This document shows positions 9,979-22,400 of a stretch of DNA of 64,000 nt, piece after piece. Position numbers and translations under genes: made by a program. Origin of the DNA: Turnera subulata (Eukaryota; Streptophyta; Magnoliopsida; Malpighiales; Passifloraceae); the NCBI GenBank assembly GCA_028386065.3, contig JAKUCV010004766.1, positions 184,690 to 248,689 of the forward strand, read 5' to 3'. How positions within the stretch are numbered: the first letter of the stretch is position 1; every line of letters begins with the position of its first letter. The notes under the pieces are model-generated. The model made no database searches, was not told where the DNA came from, and worked only from the letters and a program-made list of their open reading frames with translations.

Positions 9979-12630
9979 TGTTAGCACCCAAATTTTGCCC
10001 GCCCTTTTCCGTGTCTTTATCTCGTGTCGCATCCAAACTCCATCATGTTTTAGAGTCTCAAAAATCGCAAAAACATATTTTTCGAGGGTCGTGGGGACCA
10101 TCTATCTATATGATTATCATGACTAAACGCATTTCGGGGCTTCCCGGAATCTTCTTGGAATTTTTCGGGACTTAGCCAAATTTTTTGTACTTTCGGCCTG
10201 AAAACGTCTTGGTCACAGTCAAATCAATCCGAGCTCAAAACGAGGACATCCGGGACATGAAAAAAGTTATCCAGGGTCACGAACGAAACCGAACACGAAA
10301 AAAGAGGGGATACGCGAAGTTTTCGGGTCAGAAAGATATCCGGAAAGGGCGTAGGGCCAGCTAGGCCGACCAAGACACCTGGTCGACCCAACTGGGTCGA
10401 CCAAATACAAGGTCGGTCTCCCTAGCAAGGGCGACCTTATATCAGGTCATCCCAGTTAGGCTTGACCTGGCCCTAGGTAAACCTAGCTTGTTCCTCATGC
10501 CTTTTCTTCCAGCCTCCCACTGGTCACGCTGCGGTCACCTACTAGTCATGCACCCCTCGATCTTAGAAAATCCATAAAAAACCGTGCGTCGCCAAAATTC
10601 GTGAAAATTTAGGGGATTATCCCGAACATCGGGACGCACCTTTCAAATTTTTCTATGAATTTTCTGAGATCCTGACGGGTCCTTTTGCACGATCAAACCT
10701 CTTTTGGCTCCGGGCCACGTCTCCAGGCCATACCGTCAGGCCATGGCTCCAGGCCAGTATCCCATCATTGCAAAGTTACGACTCTTGCCATCCCAAAAAA
10801 CTATAAATAGGAGTGACCTCCCTTCATTTTTCTTCACCCCAAGAGTGGCGCTCTCTAGTGCACGTCGTTGCACTTTTCTATCTCCCTCCCCGTCCCGCAC
10901 TAAGTTGATAATAAAGGGTTTGATATTCACCCTCTTCTACCTCCCTTCTCCCCCTCTAAGTCCAAAATCAGGCGCGAAGTTGTCGTTTTCCTGAGCATCC
11001 TTTTGCGGGTTAGATCTCTCTCTCTCTTCGCATAAGGTTCCCTTTGGGTTTCCATCGTCGTATTGATGCCGAAATTCTTTTAGCAAACATCGACGCGACG
11101 TAGTCGTAATGTCGAAATTATTCTTTGCATTATTGTGGTATTAGGCAGTCATAATGCTGGGTTGTAACCTGGTATCCTCGCCGATCGATGCTGTCATAAT
11201 GCCATAATTTCTCTGGATCATTCGATGGCATCTCATTTCGAAATTGCTAAATTGGTTTCGGTATCCGTGAACGTACGTATGGAAACCCATTTATTTTTAT
11301 GCATTTTTTTGTTTGTTTGCTTTGCATCCGTTTGCATTATAAATATTGTGTTTTCATGTTTGCATTGTTTGTTTGTGTATTTGTTTGATTGTTTATTTAT
11401 GTGTTAGTTTTGCATGTTAGGGGGATCCCCTAGTCTAAAATGGGGATGTCTCCTAGGATAGGCCTTAAACCATCTTCTATGCTCAATGTGAAAATCTTTT
11501 GTACTTGGCTTTTCAAAATGCTTTTCCTTCAATGATGATCATATCATCAAAGATAGTGCCTTCAATCAATGGTGGTCACTTCGATGATGATATTAAGTGT
11601 CTCTCAAGAATGAGAAATGTTTTCAATGATTTCAAAATATTTTTTAAGAATCCTTTTGGGCATGAATATCTTTACTGATGCAAGCTTTTGTCAAATCCAC
11701 ACACCTTTATCCAAAAGAGTTTTGATGTGTAAGAGCCAATTTTTTTTTCTAAATTGCACCTTTTCAAAGAAAAATCATTAAAACTTAGTTTTCAAACAAG
11801 AAATGTTTTATGCACAAGAAAAAATATTAATTAAAGCATTGCATGTTTTCTAAACTTGCTCATCTATATTCTTTGAGAAATTGCATACATGAGTTTATGC
11901 ACAAAATTCCATTCTTTACATGGAAATGACATAAGTTTGCATTAAAAACCACTTTTAATGCCCAAATTTGTTTTGTATAATGCGTTTGTTTTGAGACACT
12001 TTTTGAGAAGAGTGATTGTTTGCACTGAACAAAGTGCTTTGAGAAACTGAGCCCATAGTTCTAGCACAGGGCACAAAAGTTCGTTCAAGTAAGGATCGGG
12101 CCAATTCTAGAAGAAGACCTAGGTTAGCCTTGGGGATCCCCATTTAGAAGAATTACGAGAACTTTGAACCCAAAGATAGGGGTAGGGAGTCTCAAGTGGA
12201 TGAGGCGCAAACTCAAATATGTAAATACTTTGCATTTCATATCACATGAACACTTTCACGCGTGCACAATATATCATGTTTGGTTTGTTTGTTTGTATTT
12301 GTTTGATCCGACTATGAACAACGCACATTGACCTTGGCACTTAATATCATCGGTATTATCTTAGTGAAGATGGTAGTCTGTGATAAATGAATCCCCGGAC
12401 TGTCCTCTTGGTTTCGAGATCAGTGCATTTTCCGGAGTCAACAACGGGTTTTCCTCATATTTTCCCTTTATAAATTTGGGTGGCGACTCCTTGTCAAGAC
12501 GACAATCAAGAGAACACCGAGAACAAAGAGTGCCCAGTATTTTCGTGAGTTTGTCCGGATTTGTGATGTCTTCTTTGAACTAACTTAGCCGAAAGTACGA
12601 ATACAGTGTATGCATATTTTGTCTACCGTT
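9979..12630 (+). mobile_element. Putative long LTR or LTR-retroelement remnant
   Basis: It starts TGTTAGCACCC, a common beginning of plant gypsy LTRs. It has a good TATA box (CTATAAATAGG, about 10802) followed by CT-rich leader sequence, T-rich low-complexity DNA at 11290-11400, and AAATTTGGGTGGCGACTCC near 12472, the reverse complement of the motif in the element at 7738. CTAC flanks both edges, but a clean TG...CA and 5-bp duplication pair was not found, so the right end is approximate. No gag or pol reading frame is present. Confidence 0.4.
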
Positions 12631-12955
12631 GCTGGGTTTTAAGTGAGACCGCTTGTGACTCCTCCAGTTTATATATGAGAATATGCATTGAACGATGGTT
12701 CTTTGGGATGCGGTTAATTTGTCTATCCCGAGAATCATCGAATCGGTTCTCTCCACTTAAGTTAAGAGAGTTCATATGAAACATCACGAATCGCAGGCCA
12801 TCAAATTTAAACCACGACAACGAGACGATATCCCCACCAACCGGCCCATGGGCGCGGCGGTCACACCTACACCTACTAATTTCGTGTCGGGTTGTCGTGT
12901 CAATACTTGTTTTGCCAGGTCTACAGATCCGTCATAAAACATCCTCACCAATCCA

Positions 12956-15336
12956 AATTAAAAAGGCAAAAGCCCCAAATTCCCCCCTGTGTTATACACT
13001 TTGGGTCGATTGGGTCCTTGAGTTTCAATTTGGGCCAATTACATATCTATGTTTGTAAAATTGGGTCAATTTGCCCCATGGTCAAGAATCGAGTCAAAAT
13101 TAGCCTAGCTGTCATTGACTTGGAGGTTGACGTGTAACAATAAAGCTGATATGGGCTTTTTAATTGAGGTGGACGAATAAAAGATCAACACGTGGTATGC
13201 CCAAAACTAAAAATGGTCTGACCCGATTCCCAGGTTAGCCCGACCCACCTTACCCGTATTTATGGTTGAATCTATCCCCCATTCCCTGACCCGTTCAAAC
13301 TAGAAACCTTTTTTTTTTTAAAAAAAGAAAACAGTTAATGGAAAGAAGCACAAGTTAAAAGGAATATCCTTTACTTCTTCTCATAGTCTACGCCAAAATT
13401 CTTCTTGTTCTAACTGAAATTGAGAAAGAAAACCATGATTCATCCTCCTCGATCTTCAATTGCGATTGGGACGGCGCCACATGTTACTCTTGATTTGTCT
13501 TCCTTACGCAGTTACTTGGCTCCTAAAAATCCAAGCCGAAGATTCTATGGTTGCAGTAAGTTCGATGAATATGGGAAGAGATGGAACTTCTATGTAATGG
13601 GAGGATTGAGGATGCATGTTTGTAATAGGATGCCTGTGTTTTGATGGTTATTGGGTAACAACGATCGATTGGTTGCTGTAGTTAGCCAGCAAGTATGTTG
13701 GCTATGCCGATACATATATGGAAGCAAAAAACAAATTCTAAGCATTTGTAATATAATATATTTCTTTTATTAGTGTTTGATTCCCACGGTATGAGGGTGT
13801 TTGATGATTTGGATGCTCATAATGACAAATTTTTGGTAGTTGTCAATGTATCATTTGGTGCATTCTACTTGTTTGATGAAATGCCAAAGAGACTAAATAC
13901 ACTATGTTGAAAGGGACACAATTCCTTTACTGGAAGGGAAAAATTGCAAACATTGCTATATATTGAAGTAGAAAATCATTAAGGATGAACTTGCAACAGC
14001 TCATGCTACACATAGGTTGTATATTAAGTGATGAGCAATGCATAGCAAATTTTGAAGGTATTAAAATGCTATACTAATTTACATATAATTATGCAAAGAA
14101 AGCCCAGTTTGAAACTGGTTGGCGAAAAAGAAAAAGAAAAAGAAAAACACTAGTTGGCAAGAAACTGTTAATGGCAATTTGAATGCAAGGTAGTGAAGGT
14201 ACTTGGCCATCTGAAAATTGAAACTCTTAAGAAATACATGTTAATATAAGATCAGTGATACAGATTTAGACAAAAGAAAACTAGCAAAAAATTGCCAATT
14301 CGAGATAGTTAACACAATAGACAAACAATCCCAAAAGCTGTGTTAAAAACATACACAATCTCAAAAGCCATGATGCCATCTAAGCATCAATATTCACGAC
14401 ATGGCATATGACATACATATAACTTCAAGATCTGAGGTTACTAATATCATGGCCTTTTTATTTTTAGCATAAGCAATGGTTGACTCTGCCTTTGCATCTC
14501 TTGGCAGTTATGATGAAGAGATGGTTCTCTTCCTTTTCTGCTGCAACAAGCTTGAAATCAATATCATAAGATCTTGCATCCATAGGTTAGGGAATCAGTT
14601 TTCTTTGTCTTCTCAAAGTTGTCGAAATTATTTTCTCCACAGTATAGGATGCCTGCAACAAACAGAGAAGACAATTGGCAATAGACTATAAATAAGAAAC
14701 ATGGAATAAAATTCTACAGAGGATCGAGCAAAAGAACCGAACAAGCTACAAGAATCGAACAAGAAGCTACAAAGAATTGAAGGAGAAGCTACATGGATTG
14801 CGTAAGGAAGACAATCGAGTACCATGTGGCGCCATCCCAATCACGAGGAGGATGAACTCAAGGTTTTTTCTCTCAATTTCAATTAGAACAAGAAGAATTT
14901 TGGGGCGTGGAATATGAGAAGCAGGGGATATTCATTTAGTCTGGTGTTTCTTTCCATTCACCGTTTTCTTTCGTTTTCTTTTCTTCTACTTTCGCGGGTC
15001 AGGGAGTGGGGTTAGATTCAATGATAATTGATAAATACGGGTAAGGTGAGTTGGGTTAACCTGGGAATCGGGTCAGACAATTTTTAGTTTTGGGCGTATA
15101 CGTGTCGATCTCTTATTCGTCCACCTCAATTAAAAAGCCATATCAGCTTTAATGTTACACGTCAGCCTCTAAGTCAATGACAACTAGGCTAATTTTGACT
15201 CTATTCTTGACTATGGGGCAAATTGACCCAATTTTACAAACATAGATGTGTAATTGGCTCAAATTGAAACTCAAGGACTCAATCGACCCGAAGTGTATAA
15301 CACAGGGGGGAATTTGAGGCTTTTGCCAATTAAAAA
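12956..15336. mobile_element. Long-TIR non-autonomous DNA transposon (Mutator-like)
   Basis: Left arm 12956-13512 and right arm about 14796-15336 are inverted copies over roughly 540 bp. For example, CCCCCCTGTGTTATACACTT at the left appears inverted as AAGTGTATAACACAGGGGGG at the right. The inner 1.3 kb has no transposase. Very long TIRs are typical of Mutator-like elements. The right arm appears to continue to about 15396 (a MULE-like GGGGCAAAACCGTAAAACTC read on the minus strand), whereas the left arm is cut short, so the TSD could not be established. The right end lies in the promoter region of the RBM42-like gene. Confidence 0.7.
13435..13644 (+). pseudogene. GRF zinc-finger-like ORF beginning inside the MULE arm
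   Basis: This 69-residue frame starts ATG at 13435 and contains SRRFYGCSKFDEYGKRWNFY. That resembles the RRFYGC...W.F/Y core of plant GRF-type zinc fingers, small DNA- or RNA-binding domains often found in transposon-linked plant proteins. The second half of the finger (a spaced C/H ligand followed by FFxW) is not convincing and the frame ends soon, so this is a fragment. Its start lies within the terminal inverted repeat, and the same start region is present inverted in the right arm. It could have been captured by the element. Confidence 0.4.
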
Positions 15337-15395
15337 ACTTTGAGGACTGACTGTACACTTTATCTCCAAACTAGGGGTGAGTTTTACGGTTTTGC

Positions 15396-15420
15396 CCCAA
15401 AAATATAAAGGGGAACGGAA
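15396..15420 (+). promoter_or_regulatory. Putative core promoter (TATA-like) of the RBM42-like gene
   Basis: AAAAATATAAAGG lies about 115 bp upstream of the ATG and immediately outside the transposon arm, as expected for a plant TATA box with a short leader. If the arm extends to 15396, the element touches the core promoter. Confidence 0.4.
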
Positions 15421-15521
15421 AACTGGATTATTCGTTGCAAGACAAGAATTACGCCCATTCCCCTATTTTGCTATCTCTTTATTCCCTTCTCTCGGATCGA
15501 TTCGAGGCACGACCCACCACA

Positions 15522-18487
15522 ATGTCGATTCCACCGTCTTCCGGCGCCACCGCATCTGCTTCACAGCAATACACATACACCGCGCCCAATACGGCGGCGG
15601 CAGCAGCAGCAGCTCCTTATTTCCCTACGCCTATCCACCTCCAGCAACCATACGTCGCCGCGCCACCGCCGGTCCAACCCGTCATTCAGCCGGTATACCC
15701 CGCCCCGGTTATCGGACCCGTTTACTCCCTCCCCCAGTTCCAGCAGGTCTGCTCCGCATCCGATAACTATCCTACCAAACTTTTTGGGTGTAGCTTTTTT
15801 CTCTTTTTTTTTTGGATTTTTGATGTCGAATGTGTTTCCGTGTGATTGATTGGATTTTATGGGTAGGTAGGTTTTTCTTTTTTTCGTATAATATTGTCTC
15901 TTCCGGGTTTTCGTGAAGGCAATTCATCTCTTTTGGAATTGAATGTTTTCTGGGCGAAATTTGACTTTTCTTGTCTAAGGGATTAAATGGTTTATGGATT
16001 TGAGTTTAGAGTTATTAAGTATCGTGTGTAAATTAGCTTAATTTTGCTTGGTTCCTAACCTAATTGATGTACTGTAGAAAATGTGTAGGTTGATAATTTG
16101 TGGTTTGATTGGAGCAGGCACAACAGTTGTTTCAAAGGGATGCACAGACGATTACCCCAGAAGCTCTTGAGGGCGTGAAAGCTGCTCTTGCGAGTAGTGA
16201 GATCGAGCACAAGGCCGAAACTAAGAAGAAAGCAGTTCCACGTAAAGCTGCTGGACAGGCTTGGGAGGATCCTACGCTCGCGGAGTGGCCCGAAAGTATG
16301 ATTCTTTCTTGAGATTTATGTAGTTTAACTTCCTGCACCTTATGTGATCTCGTCATTATCTCCTGCTTCTAGACTCTCAAGTGCTTTATACTTGCTGACC
16401 TTTTGCAGATGACTACCGGCTTTTCTGTGGTGATCTTGGCAATGAGGTGAATGATGATGTTCTTTCAAAAGCTTTCTCACGGTTTCCTTCTTTTAACATG
16501 GCTAGGGTGAGTTTCGTTTCTCTCAATTTATTCTCTTATCTCATAAAAGTTCTGATTCTCCTGTTGTGTGGACTCTTTACATTTGCTGTTCAGATTTTTG
16601 TTTGAAGCCCGCTGAGAAGTAGTATTTTACTGTGTACTGTGAGGTGGGTTTTGGCAACGTTATAGTATTGATTGAATAATTTGTGATATCCTATGCTTTT
16701 GGGTGCTGAAACATGGGTGCGGAACCAGTCAAAGTCATCAAAACAATAGGCCAATGATTGAGAAAAGCCAACCTCTATGCATGGAGATTCTGGCTCTTTT
16801 TTTTTTTTTTCTGCCTTCTGTTTTCTGTGACCATAAACTTCTGAGGGAGTAAAGTTTGGTTTGACAATTTAATATTGGACATGAACAGTTGGAATCTCAT
16901 TGGAGCTTGAGTTGGTTATATTTCACATGACTCATGGATTTTGCTGGTTGACTTGATTTTGAACAAGTTGAAGTCAGGTTAGTAACCCATTATAATCTTG
17001 AAGTGGGTTATCTTGTGAATTGGTTTTCTATAAAATTTTAGGTTTTCAGATGTTTGGTTGTCAACAATTTGTGCCACTTTAAGCAATAGGTACTTACTTC
17101 CTGATAGTCTGTCAGCTCAAGTTGTGTTCAGTTCGCAGGTTGAACTTGTAAAAGGCTGGTACTTAGAAACTAGATCTCAGGCGCTGGGTTAATGGTTTTG
17201 CATTTGCTTATTTTACCTTGGTCACTCATTTTTTGCTAGTAAAGATGTCTATATGAAATTGTCAGTTGCCGTGGGCTATCTACATAGGCCTTTTCTTTCC
17301 TTTTGCCTTATGCTTCTGAGGTCTAGTACCATTATTTGATGTCTTATGAATCACAATGTGATGTTCTCGCAAAATCTTTACTGTAGCATCAGAATCTTTT
17401 ATTAGCAAGGGTGGTCAAAGAACTTTAAATGGCTGAAATTAGCTGTAGATAAGCTATGAAATCTCTGCTCAACTTTTGTTGAGTTGCCCTTGATTATCTT
17501 TGATGAGAGAATTAGTTCGGCTCAGTTGCTGCATTCTTCTATATATTGCATGGGCATGATTTTGACTTTGCTGTTTCTGTGGAACCTATTGCTTCCTTAT
17601 ATTTTATCGTTGGGTACCCTTGTGTATTCTTATACTTCACTTTACTCTAAGGTTGTCAGAGACAAACGGACTGGCAAAACCAAAGGCTATGGATTTGTAA
17701 GCTTTTCAAACCCCTCTGACCTTGCTGCAGCTGTCAAAGAGATGAATGGTATGTGAATTGTCTGATTTTTGTTTTCCTTCTCAACCCTTGAGCGTATTCT
17801 CAGTTATTATGCTACAAACTGTTGTTTGTGCACTTTGCTTAGTTCTATTAATTAGGCGAGAGAAGAGATGGGGGTAGAAGGCCGAGAGAACCCATTACTC
17901 GTATCATACCTTATTACCAATGTCACTGGCTACTTTGATGATAGTTACTAGATTGGAAAAATCAAAGATAAGAGTGAACATATGATTGGGCGTTTACAAC
18001 CTGTGCCATGTAGAGTATCTGTGAGAGAACATTTTCTGAATTGAGAGGCATCTTTTATTCTAGTTCAAGGTTTTGTCCTCCGTGCGCATGTATATATTTT
18101 GAGAAAGAATGATGGCTGTACAATTTGAAGTTAATAACTATCTTGCAAGTCAAGTGGGAGGGAGCCTTCTATGATGCAACCATCCAAGTCGTAAATTAAT
18201 AAGGATATCATTTTCCATTTATTGAGAACCAAATTTTGCTTGTCTATGTAAACTTCAGGAAAATATGTTGGAAACCGGCCTATCAAACTTAAGAAGAGCA
18301 ACTGGAAGGACAGGACAGATATTGAGGCCTTGGAAAGACAAAAGGTACATTTGACTGTCGATGTTTTGAGCTTTCTTTCGCCTCTTGTATTCATTTGCTA
18401 ATATGCTATAATGTGTTGTTACTACCTTCGCAGAATCAGAATCAGAAGAAACTGAAGGCTCCAAAGAAGAGTGTTCTGCACAAGTAA
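15522..18487 (+). CDS. RBM42-like RNA-binding protein (single C-terminal RRM)
   Basis: Exons 15522-15746, 16118-16295, 16409-16506, 17652-17748, 18259-18344 and 18434-18487 join in frame (GT/AG throughout) to 245 aa. Residues 1-75 are rich in Pro, Ala and Gln. The RRM starts near residue 137, with RNP2-like LFCGDL at 139-144 and RNP1 KGYGFVSF at 178-185. The stretch DYRLFCGDLGNEVND and the later NRPIKLRKSNWKDRTD are nearly those of animal RBM42, a nuclear RNA-binding protein linked to hnRNP K and splicing. The tail is Lys-rich. The start is the first ATG after a TATA-like AATATAAAG near 15404. The gene ends 948 bp from the convergent exportin-4 stop. Plant homologue known to me: Arabidopsis At3g04500, about the same length. 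The exact RNA targets are unknown. Confidence 0.92.
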
Positions 18488-19434
18488 GGGTAGTGCCTTC
18501 TCCATGATAAGTGCCTTCAACATGATAAGGATATGGACATGGCTACCATTCGAAGGGCAAGGGAATTTTTATATGGCTTAGCTTAGCGCTGTCCTTTGTT
18601 TGTTTGGTCAAGGTAATTGTAAGCGATGATGGAACCATCCCCCATAGCTGAATACACAGAAATAAATGGAACTTGTGTTCTTTTAGTTGGGTTTGAATGT
18701 GCTTTCCATATTCTTGTTAAGATTATTGGTGAGTTTGGTCAAGTAACTTTCGGAGAAAAATGAAGTACAATCACTAATGGCATAACCAAAAGATACATTC
18801 AAGTTTACCTGGCCCACAAATATCGTCAAGGTAATGGATGGCAAAACCCAGATCTTTCACGCGTTTTTAAGACTCGCACCACTATAGTTGCATTCACTGT
18901 CCAACCATTTGAACGCTCGGGGAAAATCAAAAACAAGAGACCAACTAGTTCTGTGTAAAGAATTTACAGCTCTCTCTTGCGGCCGAGTGTCACAAGACCA
19001 TTGTCTTTACATAATATAATCCATAGGGGTAAGTAGCATATGACACAACTGGCACAGCATTCTCAAGATTATCGCCCCTGTACATCCAGCTTCAACCTGA
19101 AACATGATGAAACAATAGAGTTAATAAATCAAACTGCACCCATGAACAACCTAGAATGAACCCAGATCGACATCAAAAGGAAAGGGAATCGGGTTCCAAT
19201 GTACCTTGCCTCTCCCAGGCATTGCGAGATTATCTCATTGCATTTCCTACACCAGTAAGTGTTGCCCCCGTTCGTTTCATTCCATTTGTTTTAGGGTATA
19301 CAGAAGTCCACCATCTAACTGCCTGAATTCCCACTAGGTTTCCCTGTGCTATTAGACCCCGACAATTAGAAAAGGACATGACTAATGAGGTAACAAAAAT
19401 TCACTCTTGACTTCTGAAAGAAGGAATACATACA
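18488..19434. other. Shared 3' region between convergent genes
   Basis: AT-rich DNA between the RBM42-like stop (18487) and the exportin-4 stop (19435). It should hold both 3' UTRs; AATAAATGG at 18661 fits a poly(A) signal for the plus-strand gene. No further gene was seen. Confidence 0.6.
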
Positions 19435-22400
19435 TCACATTGTCCGCAAAAATCCACGAACTTCAATCAGGAAGTTGTTTAGATTCTTCCTAAATCTTTG
19501 GTAATTAATACGATCAAGACTAGATGAAAGCTGATTAGCACTTGTCAGTGTCTGTAGTGCATTTGTGAGCCTTGATTTAAATGCTGCATTTGTCTGCTTC
19601 TCTATCAACTCACTCCCTAATTTCTGCATCAAAAATTTCCATTGAACACATCCAATGACGTTAAGATATTTTGAAAAAAGACAAATGCACCATACATAGT
19701 TCTTCCGATTCTATTGCTACAAACCCACTCCGTTAATAGGTATCGTATTTGATCAGGTTCAATCAGCATATGGTTTTGCTAGTGTACAAGGACCACTGAA
19801 CAGAACACCATCTACATTTCCAGAAAACAATATAATTTGGCAAATTCGATAATATACAATACGCAACATGCATACTACCTGGAATAAGCATTGTTCACAA
19901 AGGATCAAAGGAAGTAGAGCATCTGCTGCCGGGCCAACCAGATCAGGACTGGAAAACAAACAGGAGCACTGGTGAATGTACCCAAAAAGGCAGGCATTCA
20001 TTGTGTGCACATATGATATGCTGGCCTTTTGACTTGACTATTGCATAATGTTCATTAAATATGAATCGGAAATCACCCTATTACCTGTAATCCTCAAAGA
20101 GGAGTAAGTGCAACAATAGTTGAAGATATCGACTCAAAAAGCCTCCCTGCAAATTGCCATGCTGATCTCTAATACCTGTAGCATGTGAACCGAGGCCTAG
20201 TTGCCCAGCAACTGTCTGCTTGTAGTGGTATGAAGCAAGAGCTTTCAGAGATCTCAAGCACATATTGACTATCTCAGTGTCCTGTACCATCGAGAGGAAA
20301 ACCAGAAACAATTCAGCCATCAAGCCTATAAGCTCCACTTTATCTTTGAGAGATCTTAGCAAAGAGATTTTTCTTTTCCTCAAGCAATTACCTGATGGCG
20401 AAGACCAACATCAAGTGTTCCGAGCACATGAGCAAAAGCATCACTATTTAACCGTGCAAATGTTTCTGGATAAACCTCCAGCAAGTGTGATACCAGAAAG
20501 AAATACTGCACAGGCATGAACCATCTATAAGTTTCATATTAATAATTATGGAGCTATGTGACTCATGATCAATAGAGGTCTTACATCATGACAAAGCTTG
20601 GGGTATTTCAGCAGCTCCAAAGATATTAGGGGGGTAACTATGTGAAGACCAAAGTAGACAACCTGCAAAACTAACCCATGAGAAATCAACTACAAGAGCT
20701 TATGCAGGTCCTGCGGTTCACACATTTACCTCAGATATATTTGTGCCCTGAGCCTCAATTGAATCTGATGAAAAGTCTACCTGCAGGATTCATGTATTCT
20801 TACTAAGGTCAACAAAGATCTTTAACATTTCAGCCTAAACCCAAAAAATGGCAAAAGTAATACCATATCTTTCGAACAAAGAATTGAAAGCAACTGGAGA
20901 AGAGCGCGCAAATCCTTATACTTCTCTGTCTTTGCCTCGTTAAGTAAACTGCTTGAAAGACTTACTGAAGTCTGCAGAAGATGGCCATGTTGGGAGGCGG
21001 GGTGTCAAAAGGAAAAAATGCATTAGTCATTGCAGATCAATTATAAATTCAAAATCATAATGCAATAGCAAGAAAAATGGGCAGATCAACAATGACAATG
21101 GGGCAAAACATGCAAGACAAAAAGTTTAAAAACAGTAACTCCAGAACACAGACAAAAGCATGAAAAAGGTAAATGAAAGATAAAACCTATCAAGCTTAAG
21201 AGAGAATCACCAGAGCATTTCTAATAAAATTGTAGTTCTGCTCCTTCACCCAATCTTGGGTTGCAAGGGATGTATTCCATTGAAAAACAAGATGTTCAGA
21301 TACAAGCAATGCCATGAAATCAAAGCCCAGTGGATGGCATTAGACTCCCATACTGAACATAGCCCCAAATCAATCACAAGATGTTCTCATTCCAGGATTC
21401 AACATAATTACAATTAGCTGCAATAAGTGTGCACAATTACCTTGAAACAAGAGACCAGTGATATTCTTCTTATATGAAGAAGAGGTAAAGATACTGAAAA
21501 AATGTTTTCCAATGACTAATGCAGAAGGCACCTGGAGCCATCTGGTATAGAAGCTTTCCACTAGGGTTCAAGAATTCTTGTACCATTAGAACATTCCGCC
21601 ATAATAGAATCGAACTTCAGACAGGGGCTCCCCAGTAGTTTGAGGTTTTAGATGGTTTTTTTGATTGGGAGCTCAAACTTTAACAACCCATTCTTTTCCT
21701 TGATTCGATAGCTTCATTAATAGAGTTTGGAGGATTCAAGGATAGCAAATCCTTTTTCTTGCAAACAGAGAGAAATAAAGAAAAACCAACCTCTCTATAC
21801 CATCCTTGACATAGCAAAGTACAGTGATAACAAAGAGGAAATAGATTTTGAAAGAATTTGCGAGTGTCAAAACTTCTCCAACGCCTATATTTGCTCAAAG
21901 TACTACAACTTATTTATCTGAAGCAGAAGCCGGTCATGAAATTACCTTGCCAATATTGTGAGATGAGTACAGCTGAAGCAAACGCATGCAGAAATCAACA
22001 AGACTGGCTGTTTCCCGAGCCTCTAGGTAGGAAATTTGCCCATCCACCCAATCAACAACAAATTTAAGTAACAGATACACAACTGCAGGCTAAGACACAA
22101 CAAAGAATTAGCATCTCGTACCTTCCAACGACCAGATAATTATAAACAGAACACATGCAATGTAGATAATCTGTCTAATGAATAGCCATTTAATCAGAGC
22201 TAACGGTAGTAACCAGTTCATTTCTAAAGCAACACTACTAATAGCAGAAAAACAAAAGGAGGTGAACAATAATATCTTAGCAGTAATTGGTGTTTGTATA
22301 TCAATGACAAATAAGGTGCTTAAAAGGCAATTAGTAAAAACAAAGCTGCTCAGTATACAGAAAGACAGCTGTTATGATATTATTGTACCTCATCTTTGTA

